From Microlunatus sp. Gsoil 973 (GTDB lineage: Bacteria; Actinomycetota; Actinomycetes; Propionibacteriales; Propionibacteriaceae), in the NCBI RefSeq assembly GCF_009707365.1, contig NZ_CP046122.1, positions 558,001 through 622,000 of the forward strand: a stretch of 64,000 bases of DNA, given 5' to 3'. Position numbers and translations under genes: made by a program. Below are positions 9,246 through 18,714 of this stretch, piece by piece (within the stretch, counting starts at the first letter, position 1; each line of letters opens with the position of its first letter). The notes under the pieces were generated by a model. It saw only the letters and a program-made list of their open reading frames with translations. It was not told the DNA's origin and made no database searches.

Positions 9246-10016
9246 TTGTACTGGCTGTTGAAGCACCTGATTGCCCGGCCGCTCTTCTCGGCATGGTGGC
9301 GGCCGTGGGTGCAGGGCGAGGAGAACCTTCCGGACAAGGGCGCGGTGATCCTGGTCGCCAACCATCTGGCGGAGGGGGAGACGGTGCTGCTCCCGGCGAT
9401 CTTGAAGCGGCGGCTGGTGTTCACCCCGAAGGTCGAACTGTTCCACCTCGGTGGTGTCAAGGGCTGGGTCTTCCGGTGGTTCATGCGCAGCATCAGGATG
9501 CTGCCGCTGGACCGCTCCGGCGGCAAGAAGAGCGCCGACGACATGGCGGCGTTCGCCGACGTGCTCCGTGAGGGCCGGGTGGTGATCATGTTTCCCGAGG
9601 GCGGGCGGTCACCGGACGGCCGGTTGTACAAGGGACGGACCGGAGCGGCCAGGCTGGCACTACAGTCCGGCGTACCGGTGATTCCGGTGGCGGTATTCGA
9701 CACCCATTTCTCCAAGGGTTTGCTCGGCATCCCCCGGCTGGTCCGGCCGGGCATCCGGATCGGCAGACCGATGGATTTCTCGCGATACCGCGGTGCCGGC
9801 AACGATCGCGACACGCTGCGCTGGATCACCGACGAGATGATGAACGGGATCATGGAGCTGTCCGGCCAGACCTACGTCGACACGTACGTGTCGGCGGTCA
9901 AGGCGGAACTGCGCCGCGGCGTACCCGTCGATCTGGTCGACGTACCGGAACTGCCCCGGCCCGGCTACGGCAGACCCGTACCGCCGGTCCCCGGCCGGGA
10001 GGTGGAGGCGGCCTGA
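9246..10016 (+). CDS. PlsC-type acyltransferase, variant motif I
   Basis: A 1-acylglycerol-3-phosphate acyltransferase family protein, 256 residues from TTG 9246. This start is chosen because AGGAGG at 9233-9238 stands seven bases before it; GTG 9210 has no ribosome site. Motif I reads N-H40-L-A-E-G-E45, so the usual HX4D is HX4E. Motif III is FPEGGRSPDGRLYKGRTG, with Gly where FPEGTRS is common. The later IPVAVFDT region matches motif IV. It would acylate a lysophospholipid or related acceptor at the membrane. The variant acid might alter activity. The next gene, a paralogue, overlaps its stop by one base. Confidence 0.82.
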   Translation: MYWLLKHLIARPLFSAWWRPWVQGEENLPDKGAVILVANHLAEGETVLLPAILKRRLVFTPKVELFHLGGVKGWVFRWFMRSIRMLPLDRSGGKKSADDMAAFADVLREGRVVIMFPEGGRSPDGRLYKGRTGAARLALQSGVPVIPVAVFDTHFSKGLLGIPRLVRPGIRIGRPMDFSRYRGAGNDRDTLRWITDEMMNGIMELSGQTYVDTYVSAVKAELRRGVPVDLVDVPELPRPGYGRPVPPVPGREVEAA

Positions 10017-10924
10017 TGGCCGATCGGCAGAAGTCCGAACACCGGGCAGTGTGGGACCGGCTGCCCCGGACGGTCCGCGAGCACGTCCCGCCGGTCAGCG
10101 CGGTACGCGAGGTGGTCCGCGACCGGGTCGACCAGATCAGCGTCCCCGAGAAGCTGCGCGGGCCGGAGGACGAGGAGTCGACCCCCGGCGCCGTTCTGTA
10201 CTGGATGCTGCGCAATGTCCTGGTCGGACCGACGGTCGACCGGGTGTTCCGGCCGGTCGCCGAGGGGGTTGCGAACGTACCCGGGCACGGTCCGGCGATC
10301 CTGGCCTGCAACCACCTGTCCTACGCCGACTGGCTGTTTCTGCCGCTGATGCTGGACCGGCGGGTGACCTTCGTGGCCAAGTCGGATTATTTCACGGGTT
10401 CCGGAGTGCGGGGTTGGGCGCAGCGCCGCTTCTTCCGGGGGACCGGACAGGTGCCGGTGGACCGCAGTGGCGGCCGGGCCAGCGAGGGCGCACTGCGGGC
10501 CGGGCTTAAGGTGCTGCAGCGCGGCGAGCTGTTCGGCATCTTCCCCGAAGGCACTCGGAGTCACGACGGCCGGCTCTACAAGGGCCGGACCGGAGTCGCC
10601 CGGCTGGCGCTGGAGGCCGGCGTCCCGGTGATCCCGTGCGCGGTGATCGGGACCGACGTGATCGCCCCGCCCGGCAGGATGCTCTCCCGGGTGGTCAGCC
10701 CGACGGTCAAGTTCGGCAGGGCACTGGACTTCTCCCGCTACCAGGGCCTTGCCGGGGATCGGTTCATCCTGCGCTCGATCACCGACGAGATCATGTACGC
10801 GATCATGGAGCTGTCCGGCCAAGTCTACGTCGACAGCTACGCGACCAGCGCTCGGTCGGTGCAGCAGCGTGCCGTCGATGCCGCGCCGCAGAACGATGCG
10901 GCGCCACCAGCCGGCGCGGATTAG
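10016..10924 (+). CDS. PlsC-type lysophospholipid acyltransferase
   Basis: A second PlsC paralogue, 302 residues. It has a ~60-residue polar N-terminal extension, then the canonical motif I NHLSYADWLFLP (HX4D), motif II GTGQVPVDRSGG, and motif III FPEGTRSHDGRLYKGRTG. The family transfers a fatty acyl group to lysophosphatidic acid or a similar acceptor. M. tuberculosis Rv2182c sits in the same neighbourhood (aroG, pknL), so this pair is probably its counterpart. Overlap by one base with the preceding gene indicates coupled translation. The end is close to the DAHP synthase start (9 bp). Confidence 0.88.
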   Translation: MADRQKSEHRAVWDRLPRTVREHVPPVSAVREVVRDRVDQISVPEKLRGPEDEESTPGAVLYWMLRNVLVGPTVDRVFRPVAEGVANVPGHGPAILACNHLSYADWLFLPLMLDRRVTFVAKSDYFTGSGVRGWAQRRFFRGTGQVPVDRSGGRASEGALRAGLKVLQRGELFGIFPEGTRSHDGRLYKGRTGVARLALEAGVPVIPCAVIGTDVIAPPGRMLSRVVSPTVKFGRALDFSRYQGLAGDRFILRSITDEIMYAIMELSGQVYVDSYATSARSVQQRAVDAAPQNDAAPPAGAD

Positions 10925-10933
10925 TCTTGGCCT

Positions 10934-12337
10934 GTGCCCGAGCTGCCGAGTTTGCCGACCCTGAAAGACCTGCACGCGCTGAAACCGCTCCAGCAGCCGA
11001 CCTATCCGGACCCTGCTGAGGCGACAGACGTGGTGCGCCGGCTGCGTCGGCTGCCGCCGTTGGTGTTCGCCGGAGAGTGCGACGAGCTCCGGGAGAAGAT
11101 GGCCGGGGTCGCAGCGGGCAAGGCGTTCGTCCTGCAGGGCGGCGACTGCGCCGAAACCTTCGCCGGTGTCACCGCCGCCAACATCCAGAACAAGCTGCGC
11201 ACCCTGCTGTCGATGGCGATCGTGCTCACCTACGCGGCACAGGTGCCCGTGGTCAAGGTCGGCCGGATGGCCGGGCAGTACACCAAACCCCGCAGCTCCG
11301 ACACCGAGACCCGCGACGCCCTCACGCTTCCGGCCTACCGCGGAGACGCGGTCAACGGGTTCGAGTTCACCGAGGAGGCCAGGCGACACGATCCGCAGCG
11401 GCTGCTCGGCGTCTACAACGCCTCCTCGGCGACCCTCAACCTCGTCCGCGCCTTCGTCAAGGGCGGCTTCGCCGACATGCGGACGATGCACTCCTGGAAC
11501 TCCGACTTCGTCCGGAACAGCCCGGCCGGGGTCCGGTACGAACAGCTGACCGCCGAGATCGAGCGGGCGCTGGCCTTCATCGAGGCGTGTGGGATCGACA
11601 GTGAGGAGACCCGCACCGTCGACTTCTACGCCAGCCACGAAGGTTTGAGCCTCGAGTACGAGCACGCGATGACGCGCATCGACTCGCGTACCCATCGCCC
11701 GTACAACACGTCGGGACACCTGATCTGGATCGGCGAGCGGACCCGGCAGTTGGACGGCGCCCACGTCGAACTGATGCGGCACGTCCGCAACCCGATCGCG
11801 GTCAAGCTCGGCCCGACCACATCGGCCGACACCGCCCTGGAACTGGCCGATCGGCTGGATCCCGACGGCGAACCGGGCCGGATCACCTTCATCACCCGGA
11901 TGGGCGCCGGCAAGATCCGCGACCTGCTGCCCGACGTGGTGGAGAAGGTGACCGCGAGTGGCCGTCAGGTCGCCTGGGTCTGCGATCCGATGCACGGCAA
12001 CACGTTCGAGACCGCCAACGGCTACAAGACCCGCGCGTTCTCCGACGTGATCGACGAGGTCAACGGCTTCTTCGACGTCCACGACGAACTCGGCACCTGG
12101 CCGGGCGGCGTACACATCGAACTGACCGGCGACGACGTCACCGAATGCGTCGGCGGCGCGCAGGAGTTGGTCGAAGCCGATCTGTCCAGCCGGTACGAGA
12201 CCCTCTGCGATCCGCGGCTGAACCGCAACCAGTCGCTCGAGCTGGCCTTCCAGGTGGCGGAGCGGCTGGTACAGTCCCGCAACAGCAGGGGTGCATCGAC
12301 CCGTGCGGCAGCCAGCACGCCCGGTCTCTGGGCCTGA
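10934..12337 (+). CDS. aroG: Class II 3-deoxy-7-phosphoheptulonate (DAHP) synthase
   Basis: This 467-residue enzyme makes the first committed step of the shikimate pathway: phosphoenolpyruvate plus erythrose-4-phosphate to DAHP. It belongs to the plant-like type II family. Seen in the sequence are LQGGDCAETF, KVGRMAGQYTKPRS, SHEGLSLEYE, GHLIWIGERTRQLDGAHVE, RMGAGKIRDLLP and WVCDPMHGN, which supply the PEP, E4P and metal sites (Cys of GGDC, His of MHGN and Glu of HIELTGDD). Start is GTG 10934. Length is normal for the family. M. tuberculosis aroG (Rv2178c) has the same neighbours. Confidence 0.95.
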   Translation: MPELPSLPTLKDLHALKPLQQPTYPDPAEATDVVRRLRRLPPLVFAGECDELREKMAGVAAGKAFVLQGGDCAETFAGVTAANIQNKLRTLLSMAIVLTYAAQVPVVKVGRMAGQYTKPRSSDTETRDALTLPAYRGDAVNGFEFTEEARRHDPQRLLGVYNASSATLNLVRAFVKGGFADMRTMHSWNSDFVRNSPAGVRYEQLTAEIERALAFIEACGIDSEETRTVDFYASHEGLSLEYEHAMTRIDSRTHRPYNTSGHLIWIGERTRQLDGAHVELMRHVRNPIAVKLGPTTSADTALELADRLDPDGEPGRITFITRMGAGKIRDLLPDVVEKVTASGRQVAWVCDPMHGNTFETANGYKTRAFSDVIDEVNGFFDVHDELGTWPGGVHIELTGDDVTECVGGAQELVEADLSSRYETLCDPRLNRNQSLELAFQVAERLVQSRNSRGASTRAAASTPGLWA

Positions 12338-12398
12338 CCCGCTTACCGGGTCGCCGGCGGGCTCCGGGTCGATCCGGACGGCTCGGTACGATCTGCTC

Positions 12399-13427
12399 GT
12401 GACCGTCATCGATCTTCGCAGTGACACCCTGACCCGGCCGACGCCGGGAATGCTCGAGGCGATGACCACTGCGCCGGTCGGTGACGACGTGTACGACGAG
12501 GACCCGACGGTGCACGAGTTGGAGTCCCGGGTCGCTGAGCTGTTCGGCCACGAGGACGCACTCTTCTGCGTGACGGGATCGCTGTCCAACCAGTTGGGCA
12601 TCCGGATGCTCGTCGAGCCGGGCGAGGAGGTGCTCTGCGACGCGCAGGCGCACATCGTCCGTGCCGAGATGGGCAGCCATGCGGCCGTCGGACAGGTGAC
12701 CACCCGTACCTTCTCCTCGTCGAGCGGCCTGGCCGAGGCCGACCGCATCGCGGAGATGATCTCGGTCGGCGGCGGCCCGTACCACGTGACAACGGCCGCC
12801 GTGGCGATCGAGAACACCCTGAACTACGCAGGCGGCAGGATCCAGCCGTATGAGAACCTCGTGGAGATCTCCGAGCTGTGTCAGCGGTACGGCATCAAGC
12901 GGCACCTGGACGGTGCCCGGCTGTGGAACGCCTACATCGCAACCGGTGCGCCGCTGGTGTCCTACGGCGCGCTGTACGACACCATCAGCGTCTGCTTCTC
13001 CAAGGGCCTGGGCGCACCCATCGGCTCGGTCCTGGTCTCCTCGGCCGAGAACATCGCCCGGGCACGGATCCTGCGCAAGCGGATGGGGGCCGGCTGGCGG
13101 CAGGCCGGCCTGCTTGCCTCAGCTGCCCTGTACGCGTTGGAACACCAGCTGACCCGGCTCGCCGATGATCATGCAGCGGCGCGCGCGTTCGCCGAGGAGG
13201 TCGCCGCCGCCGCGCCGGCGGCGATCAGGCCGGAGGATGTGGAGACCAACATCGTTGTCCTCGACACCGGTGATCGCGACGCCGGGAAGATTGTGGACGC
13301 GGCCGCCCGTGAGGACGTCCGGGTGTCCCGGCTCGGTCCGCACACCCTGCGGGCCGTCACCCATCTCGACGTCGACGAGAACGGCTGCCGGACGGCGGGC
13401 AAGGTGTTGGGTTCGCTGTTGGCCTGA
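12399..13427 (+). CDS. Low-specificity L-threonine aldolase family protein
   Basis: A PLP-dependent fold type I enzyme of 342 residues from GTG 12399. The start VTVIDLRSDTLTRPTPGM is typical of the threonine aldolase / beta-eliminating lyase family. The likely Schiff-base lysine is in CFSKGLGAPIGSVL, and the upstream HLDGARLWNA holds the PLP-binding Asp and Arg. It would cleave L-threonine or allo-threonine to glycine and acetaldehyde. Upstream in-frame codons overlap the DAHP synthase 3' end and have no homology. It is 62 bp downstream of aroG on the same strand. Confidence 0.9.
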   Translation: MTVIDLRSDTLTRPTPGMLEAMTTAPVGDDVYDEDPTVHELESRVAELFGHEDALFCVTGSLSNQLGIRMLVEPGEEVLCDAQAHIVRAEMGSHAAVGQVTTRTFSSSSGLAEADRIAEMISVGGGPYHVTTAAVAIENTLNYAGGRIQPYENLVEISELCQRYGIKRHLDGARLWNAYIATGAPLVSYGALYDTISVCFSKGLGAPIGSVLVSSAENIARARILRKRMGAGWRQAGLLASAALYALEHQLTRLADDHAAARAFAEEVAAAAPAAIRPEDVETNIVVLDTGDRDAGKIVDAAAREDVRVSRLGPHTLRAVTHLDVDENGCRTAGKVLGSLLA

Positions 13428-13505
13428 CGGGTCCCAACTGTCGGCCGCTTTGAGCTGATGGGCCCCCTGATCCGCCGACATCGCAGCGCTGGTTAATCTG
13501 CAGCT

Positions 13506-14177
13506 GTGGACATCACACATCTCGGGCACGCGGCCGTGCTGGTCGAAACCGGTGACGCTCGGATCCTCATCGACCCGGGCAACATGGAGGCCCAGTGGCA
13601 CGAGCTGGTCGATCTGGACGCCGTCCTGGTCACCCACCAGCATGCCGATCATCTGGATCCGGCCCGCTTTCCCGGGTTGATCAAGGCCAACCCGGGAGCC
13701 GCCCTCTTCGTCGAGCCGTCGATCATCGGGCTGGCCGGAACCGAGGTGACAGGTGTCGGCACCGTCCCCGAAATGCCGACTGCACGACCGCTGCCGCCAG
13801 GGGACAAGATCACCATCGGTGCCCTGACGATCACCGGAGTCGGCGGTCAGCACGCGATCATCCACCGCGACATCCCACAGATCGGCAACGTCGGCTACCT
13901 GATCAGCGGTGAAGGCGAACCCACCTTCTTCCATCCCGGCGATTCCTATGAATACGTGCCCGAGGGCGTCGACGTGCTTGCCTTCCCCTCCTACGGCCCG
14001 TGGGCGGCGATGAAGGAGGGGATCGACTTCGCCCGCGAGGTCGGTGCCACCCGAGGTTTCCCGATCCACGACGCGCTGCTCAGCGAGCCCGGACGGAACA
14101 TGATCGTCGCCAGGATCTCTGCGATGACCCCCACCCAGCTGACCGACCTGCGCGGCGCGGGTCCGACCGCGTTCTGA
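13506..14177 (+). CDS. MBL-fold metal-dependent hydrolase (UlaG/YtnP-like)
   Basis: A metallo-beta-lactamase-fold protein of 223 residues. It begins MDITHLGHAAVLVETGDARI, carries THQHADHLD (HxHxDH metal motif), and later FHPGDS and FPSYGPWAAM, as in the UlaG-like/L-ascorbate-6-phosphate lactonase-like family. Start is GTG 13506, preceded by a TTAATCT box that could be a -10 element. Substrate unknown. The gene is short and complete, and is followed 10 bp later by the aldo/keto reductase gene, probably in one transcript. Confidence 0.85.
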   Translation: MDITHLGHAAVLVETGDARILIDPGNMEAQWHELVDLDAVLVTHQHADHLDPARFPGLIKANPGAALFVEPSIIGLAGTEVTGVGTVPEMPTARPLPPGDKITIGALTITGVGGQHAIIHRDIPQIGNVGYLISGEGEPTFFHPGDSYEYVPEGVDVLAFPSYGPWAAMKEGIDFAREVGATRGFPIHDALLSEPGRNMIVARISAMTPTQLTDLRGAGPTAF

Positions 14178-14187
14178 GGCGATCACT

Positions 14188-15201
14188 GTGCAGCAAAGGA
14201 TCCTGGGACGCACCGGTCGTCCCGTCTCGGTGATCGGCCTGGGCACCTGGCAACTGGGCAGCGACTGGGGCGAGGTCAGTGAAGCCGACGCGCTGGCCGT
14301 ACTGGATGCGTCCGCCGAGGCCGGTGTCACCTTCTTCGACACTGCTGATGTGTACGGCGACGGGCGCAGCGAGACGATCATCGGCACGTTCCTGGCGGCC
14401 AACGCCGGCAACGGATTCACGGTGGCGACCAAGATGGGGCGCCGAGTTGATCAAGTTCCGGAGAACTACACCCTCGACAACTTCCGGCAATGGCTCGATC
14501 GGTCCCGCAGCAATCTCGGCGTCGACGTGATCGACCTCGTTCAGCTGCACTGCCCACCGACTCCGGTCTACAACGACGACAGCGTCTTCGACGCTCTTGA
14601 TCAACTCGCCGACGAAGGCGTGATCAAGAACTACGGCGTCAGCGTGGAGACCACCGAGCAGGCGCTGGCGGCGATCGCGCGGCCGCGGGTGGCGAGCGTG
14701 CAGATCATTGTCAACCTGTTCCGGCAGAAACCGCTGGACGAGGTGTTGCCGGCCGCCGATGCAGCCGGTGTCGGGATCATTGCGCGGGTGCCGTTGGCCA
14801 GCGGGTTGCTGTCCGGTCGCTACACCGCCGCGACCACCTTCGCGCCGACGGATCATCGCAGCTACAACCGGCATGGCGAGGCGTTCGATGCCGGGGAGAC
14901 GTTCTCCGGGGTCGACTATGCGGTCGGTGTCGCGGCGGCCCAGGAGTTCACCGAGGAGGTGGCCGAGTTCTCCGCCGAACCGCCGTTCGACGACATCGAC
15001 CTGACTCCTGCCAAGGCGGCGCTGGCCTGGATCATTCAGCAACCGGGCGTGACAACGGTGATCCCGGGCGCCCGCAATGTCGAACAGGCACGGTCCAATG
15101 CTGCGGCGGCCGACGTACCGGAACTCGGGCCGCTGTTCGAGCGGGGAGTACGGCAGTTGTACGACCTCTACTTCCGGGACGCCGTGCACTCACGCTGGTG
15201 A
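14188..15201 (+). CDS. Aldo/keto reductase
   Basis: This is a 337-residue NADPH-dependent oxidoreductase of the AKR superfamily, close to the YhdN/AKR11 type. The catalytic tetrad is Asp and Tyr in FFDTADVYGDGRSE, Lys in VATKMG, and His in LVQLHCPP. The C-terminal PGARNVEQARSNAAA is the NADP-binding signature. Start is GTG 14188. It converges on the PASTA kinase gene. The apparent overlap of the kinase frame with this gene disappears when the kinase frameshift is corrected (see that entry). Confidence 0.93.
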   Translation: MQQRILGRTGRPVSVIGLGTWQLGSDWGEVSEADALAVLDASAEAGVTFFDTADVYGDGRSETIIGTFLAANAGNGFTVATKMGRRVDQVPENYTLDNFRQWLDRSRSNLGVDVIDLVQLHCPPTPVYNDDSVFDALDQLADEGVIKNYGVSVETTEQALAAIARPRVASVQIIVNLFRQKPLDEVLPAADAAGVGIIARVPLASGLLSGRYTAATTFAPTDHRSYNRHGEAFDAGETFSGVDYAVGVAAAQEFTEEVAEFSAEPPFDDIDLTPAKAALAWIIQQPGVTTVIPGARNVEQARSNAAAADVPELGPLFERGVRQLYDLYFRDAVHSRW

Positions 15202-15208
15202 CGACCGA

Positions 15209-17438
15209 TCACACCAGGTTCAGGGTGATCGTCGAGCCATTCGGTGCCTGGCTGCCCGCCGGCGGGTCGGTGGAGGCCACGTAACCCAGGCCGAGCCAGA
15301 GGATGTTCGACCGCGAGGTTCGGACCTTGAAACCCCTTCTCGTTCAGGACCTTCTTCGCCGCCAGCACACCCATCGACTTGACGTTGGGCACCTCGATCA
15401 GCTCGGGGCCGAGGGACTTGATCAGCTTGATGTGATCATGTTTGAAGCCGGTGCCGTCGTTGGGTGACTGGCTGATCACTGATCCGGCCGGCACGGTGTC
15501 GGAATGCTGGCTGCTGACGTCGACGACGAAGCCCGCTTTGGAAAGTTCATGCTCGGCGTGGCCGGCGTCCTTGCCCTCGTAGTTGGCGACGGTGATCGGC
15601 TTGCGACCCTTCGACACCACGAAGTCGATCTTGGTGTTCGGTTCCAGTCGCCCTCCGGGATCGGCCGAAGCACTCAGCACCAGGCCCTGCTTCACCTTCT
15701 CGCTGTACTTGGTGTCGATCGTGCCGACCGCCAGATGCTCCTTCGCCAGGGCCGATCTCGCCTCGTCCTCGGTCAGTCCGATGATCTTGGGCATCGGATA
15801 TCGTTCCGGCCCTCTGGAGACGACGGCATCGATCTCGCCACCCCGCAGGATCTGCCCGCCCGGCCGCGGTCTGGTGTCGATCACGTCGCCCTTCGGGACG
15901 GTTTCGGAATAACTCTTGGTGAACGAGATCTGCAGGCCGGATTCCTGGGCGACCTCCGCGGCCTGGGACTGGCTCATCGAGGTCAGCCCGGGCGTCGTGG
16001 TGAATCGGCCCTTCGTGTAGTACCAGACGCCGACGCCGCTCATTGCGGTCAGTAGCAGAACGATGATCAGTGCGATCCAGCCACGGGCGCGGTGCCGGGA
16101 CGGATGGCGCGGCCGGTGTGGCGGCACCGGACGGACAAGTGCGCCGTCGTCGGGACGCTGGTCGGCCTGACGTTCGAACGGGCCACCGAGCTCATGATCG
16201 AACCCCCGATCGAACCGGCCGTCGAATCCGTCGGCAACACCGGGGCCGGCGAACCCGACCGGCGCCGACGGCCCGCTCAGAAAGCGGATGTCGGTTGGAG
16301 TGTGCTCCCGCTCCACGGACTGCGGCTCGAACGGCGTCTCGTAGGGCTCTTCGTCGCGATAGCTCACCCGGCGGGGCAGCGCCTCGGCGTGCTGGACATC
16401 CTCGGTGACGGCCAGTTCGAGATCGGAGGCGATGGCCGTTGTCGGCATCGACCGGTCGTTGGCGTCGATAGCTGGTGTCTCCGGCTCCGAACCGGCACTC
16501 CCGCCGGGGTCGATCCGGAGCGTTCGCAGCGGCACGGTCAGGTCCTCGGTCAGTTCCGGATCGGTCCGGACACCCGCCTGCAGCGCGGATCTCACCCGCC
16601 GTACCTGGGCCAGCATGACCCGGGCGTCGTGCGGCCGCGCGTCGGCGGTGCGCGCCGTCGCCCGGGCGATCAGGCCGTCCAGATAGTCCGGGATCGGCCC
16701 TGCGGTCGGCAGGGTCGACGGGGCCGGTACGTCGTTGTGCACATGGGCGTACGCCACCTGGATCGGCGTCTCGCCGGTGTGCGGTTTCCGGCCGGTGAGC
16801 ATCTCGAACAGCACCACGCCGGTGCTGTAGACATCGGAGCGGGCATCGGCCCGACCGGTCAGCACCAGTTCCGGCGGCAGATAGGACACGGTGCCGATCA
16901 ACAGCCCGGCCGTCGCGGTCGAGGTCTGCGCAGTGACCGCACGGGCCAGGCCGAAGTCGCCGACCTTGATCTGGCCGCGCTCGGAGATGAGCACGTTCTC
17001 CGGTTTGACATCGCGGTGCACCAGTCCGGCGTCGTGTGCCGCGGCCAGGGCGCTGAGCACCGGCTCGATCAGCGCCAGCGCCCGCAGCGGGTTCAGCGGC
17101 GCCTCGCGGGCGATCACGCTGCGCAGGGTGCGTCCCTCGACCAGCTCCATCACGATGTACGGCCGACCGCCGTCGTTGCCCTGGTCGAAGACCGAGACCA
17201 CGTTGGGATGGGACAGCCGGGCGGCGGCACGGGCCTCCCGATCGAATTTCCGGGTGAAGTCGTCGTCGTCCCCGAGCCCGATATGCATCACCTTGCAGGC
17301 GACCACCCGGTCCAGCCTGGTGTCGGTGGCGCGATAGACCGTCGCCATCCCGCCGCGGGCCACGCGGTCGATGATCTGATACCGACGGTCGAGCACACGC
17401 CCGACCAAAGGGTCGTTCGTGCTCGTCGTCATCGTCAC
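15209..17438 (-). CDS. PASTA-domain Ser/Thr protein kinase (PknB/PknL-type), frameshifted near its end
   Basis: A transmembrane Hanks-type kinase. The N-lobe lysine is K49 (VACKVM), HRDVKPEN is at 141-148 and DFG at 161-163, and the activation loop contains TSTATAGLLIGT. A TM helix (WIALIIVLLLTAMSGVGVW) precedes four extracellular PASTA repeats that bind peptidoglycan fragments. As written, the last PASTA breaks after VLNEKGF and the frame runs into the neighbouring gene, to 15168. Removing one base from the CCCC run at 15333-15336 restores KVRTSRSNILWLGLGYVAST and a C-terminus ending STITLNLV, stopping at 15209. The restored product is ~742 residues and no longer overlaps the reductase gene. 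Position next to aroG matches M. tuberculosis pknL. Confidence 0.9.
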
Positions 17439-17859
17439 GCCTGCTCCAGGGTGCGTACGGGGAAGGTGGGTCTTCGCGGGACCCAGGCCCGAGTGTAGGG
17501 CCGGTCGTCAACGATTTGGGCCTAACGCGCCGTCGACGGCCCGGGCCGCGGCGTCAGCCGGCACCCCGCAACCGCCGTGGCGCGATCTCTGTCGTCGGTC
17601 CTAGGGATCGAGGATCGCGGCCAGGATGTCGTCGTCGAGCATGCTGAAAATATGCCGGCGAAGGGGCGTCCTAGCCTCCCTCGTCCGCCACGGTGACAAC
17701 GACGAGTCGGTGGTACGGCGCGCCGGATGGTAGTGAAGTCCGGCTCGGCCCGCCCGGGCACCGCGAGCGACGCTCCATCGAACAAACATCGCACCGCCGG
17801 GCCACGCCCGCGCCGAATGGGCCAAGTAGCGTTGGGGAAGCTGACGAGGAGGACAGCCG
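17439..17859. other. Divergent intergenic region between kinase and PhyH genes
   Basis: This 421-bp space should hold promoters for the PASTA kinase (leftward) and the PhyH gene (rightward). A strong ribosome site, GAGGAGGA, precedes ATG 17860. Short open frames on the minus strand have no recognisable family and no good ribosome site. M. tuberculosis has a pknL-linked DNA-binding gene (Rv2175c) here; no counterpart is seen. I find no clear operator. Confidence 0.5.
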
Positions 17860-18687
17860 ATGACCACCACCCAGACCGGCTATGACATCGCGGCCGCTCG
17901 CGAGCAGCTCTACAGCGACGGGATCACAGCGCTACGCGGCGCCTTCTCCCCGCACTGGGCGGCCCGGATGCGCGAGGACATCGAGGCGGCGTTCGCGGAT
18001 GCCCGCTCCCGCGAAGGCGGTGCGGTGGGGCGCGGCCCGAACCGCTTCTACGTGGAGATCCATCCCGAACAGTTGCGCGGGTTCGTCGAGTTGGTCAGCC
18101 ACCCCTGGGTGCGAGCGGTGTGCCAGGAGATCCTCGGGCCGGACTACCTGATCGTGGAGCTGGGCTTCGATGTTCCCTTCCCCGGCGCCAAGAACCAGCC
18201 GTGGCACCGCGATTTCCCCTCCCCGCCCGAGACCTATCGTGATCATCGACTCACCTCGCTGGCGTTCAACCTCACCGCCGTCGACACGGTGCCCGAGATG
18301 GGCCCGTTCGAGATCGCGCCGGGTACCCAGTGGGAGGACGGACTGGCATTCGATCACCAGATGTTCCCCGACCGCACCACCTGGGGTCGGTATGCCGAGC
18401 GGGCGGTACCCAAGCTGCCGAAGGCGGGAGACATCTCGGCGCGGTCGGCGCTCGCCCTGCATCGCGGTACGCAGAACGTCTCCCAGGAATCCCGTCCGGT
18501 GCTGGTGTTGGGCGTGGACGCACCAGGTGCCGGCCACGACGCGTTGCACGATCCCCAGGTGACGCAGGCCTTCTACGACTCGATGTCGGAGGAACTACGC
18601 CGGCACCTGCTGTGCCGGGTCGTTGAGGAGCTTGAGCCGATCGTGCAGAAGCACGACATCGAGGGACTGGTGATGGGGGAGGAGTGA
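17860..18687 (+). CDS. Phytanoyl-CoA dioxygenase (PhyH) family oxygenase
   Basis: A 275-residue Fe(II)/2-oxoglutarate-dependent dioxygenase of the PhyH family. The facial triad is His and Asp in QPWHRDFPS and the distal His in ALHRGTQN. A downstream Arg (ESRPVLVLG) would bind 2-oxoglutarate. It hydroxylates a small organic substrate that cannot be predicted from the sequence. Start ATG 17860 has a good GAGGAGGA site. The next gene is 27 bp downstream on the same strand. Confidence 0.85.
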   Translation: MTTTQTGYDIAAAREQLYSDGITALRGAFSPHWAARMREDIEAAFADARSREGGAVGRGPNRFYVEIHPEQLRGFVELVSHPWVRAVCQEILGPDYLIVELGFDVPFPGAKNQPWHRDFPSPPETYRDHRLTSLAFNLTAVDTVPEMGPFEIAPGTQWEDGLAFDHQMFPDRTTWGRYAERAVPKLPKAGDISARSALALHRGTQNVSQESRPVLVLGVDAPGAGHDALHDPQVTQAFYDSMSEELRRHLLCRVVEELEPIVQKHDIEGLVMGEE

Positions 18688-18714
18688 CGGCCTGCCGATC
18701 GGTAAAGTATCCGG

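Noticed and set aside
9965-12817. A 950-residue minus-strand open frame
   Set aside because: It lies opposite acyltransferase, aroG and threonine aldolase genes and is an artefact of GC-rich codon bias.
15168-15208. Kinase C-terminus extending into the reductase gene
   Set aside because: The extension has no PASTA character and vanishes when the C run at 15333-15336 is shortened by one.
17522-17870. Minus-strand open frames upstream of the PhyH gene, one ending MLDDDILAAILDP
   Set aside because: No recognisable family, no good ribosome site, and composition like that of GC-rich non-coding DNA.
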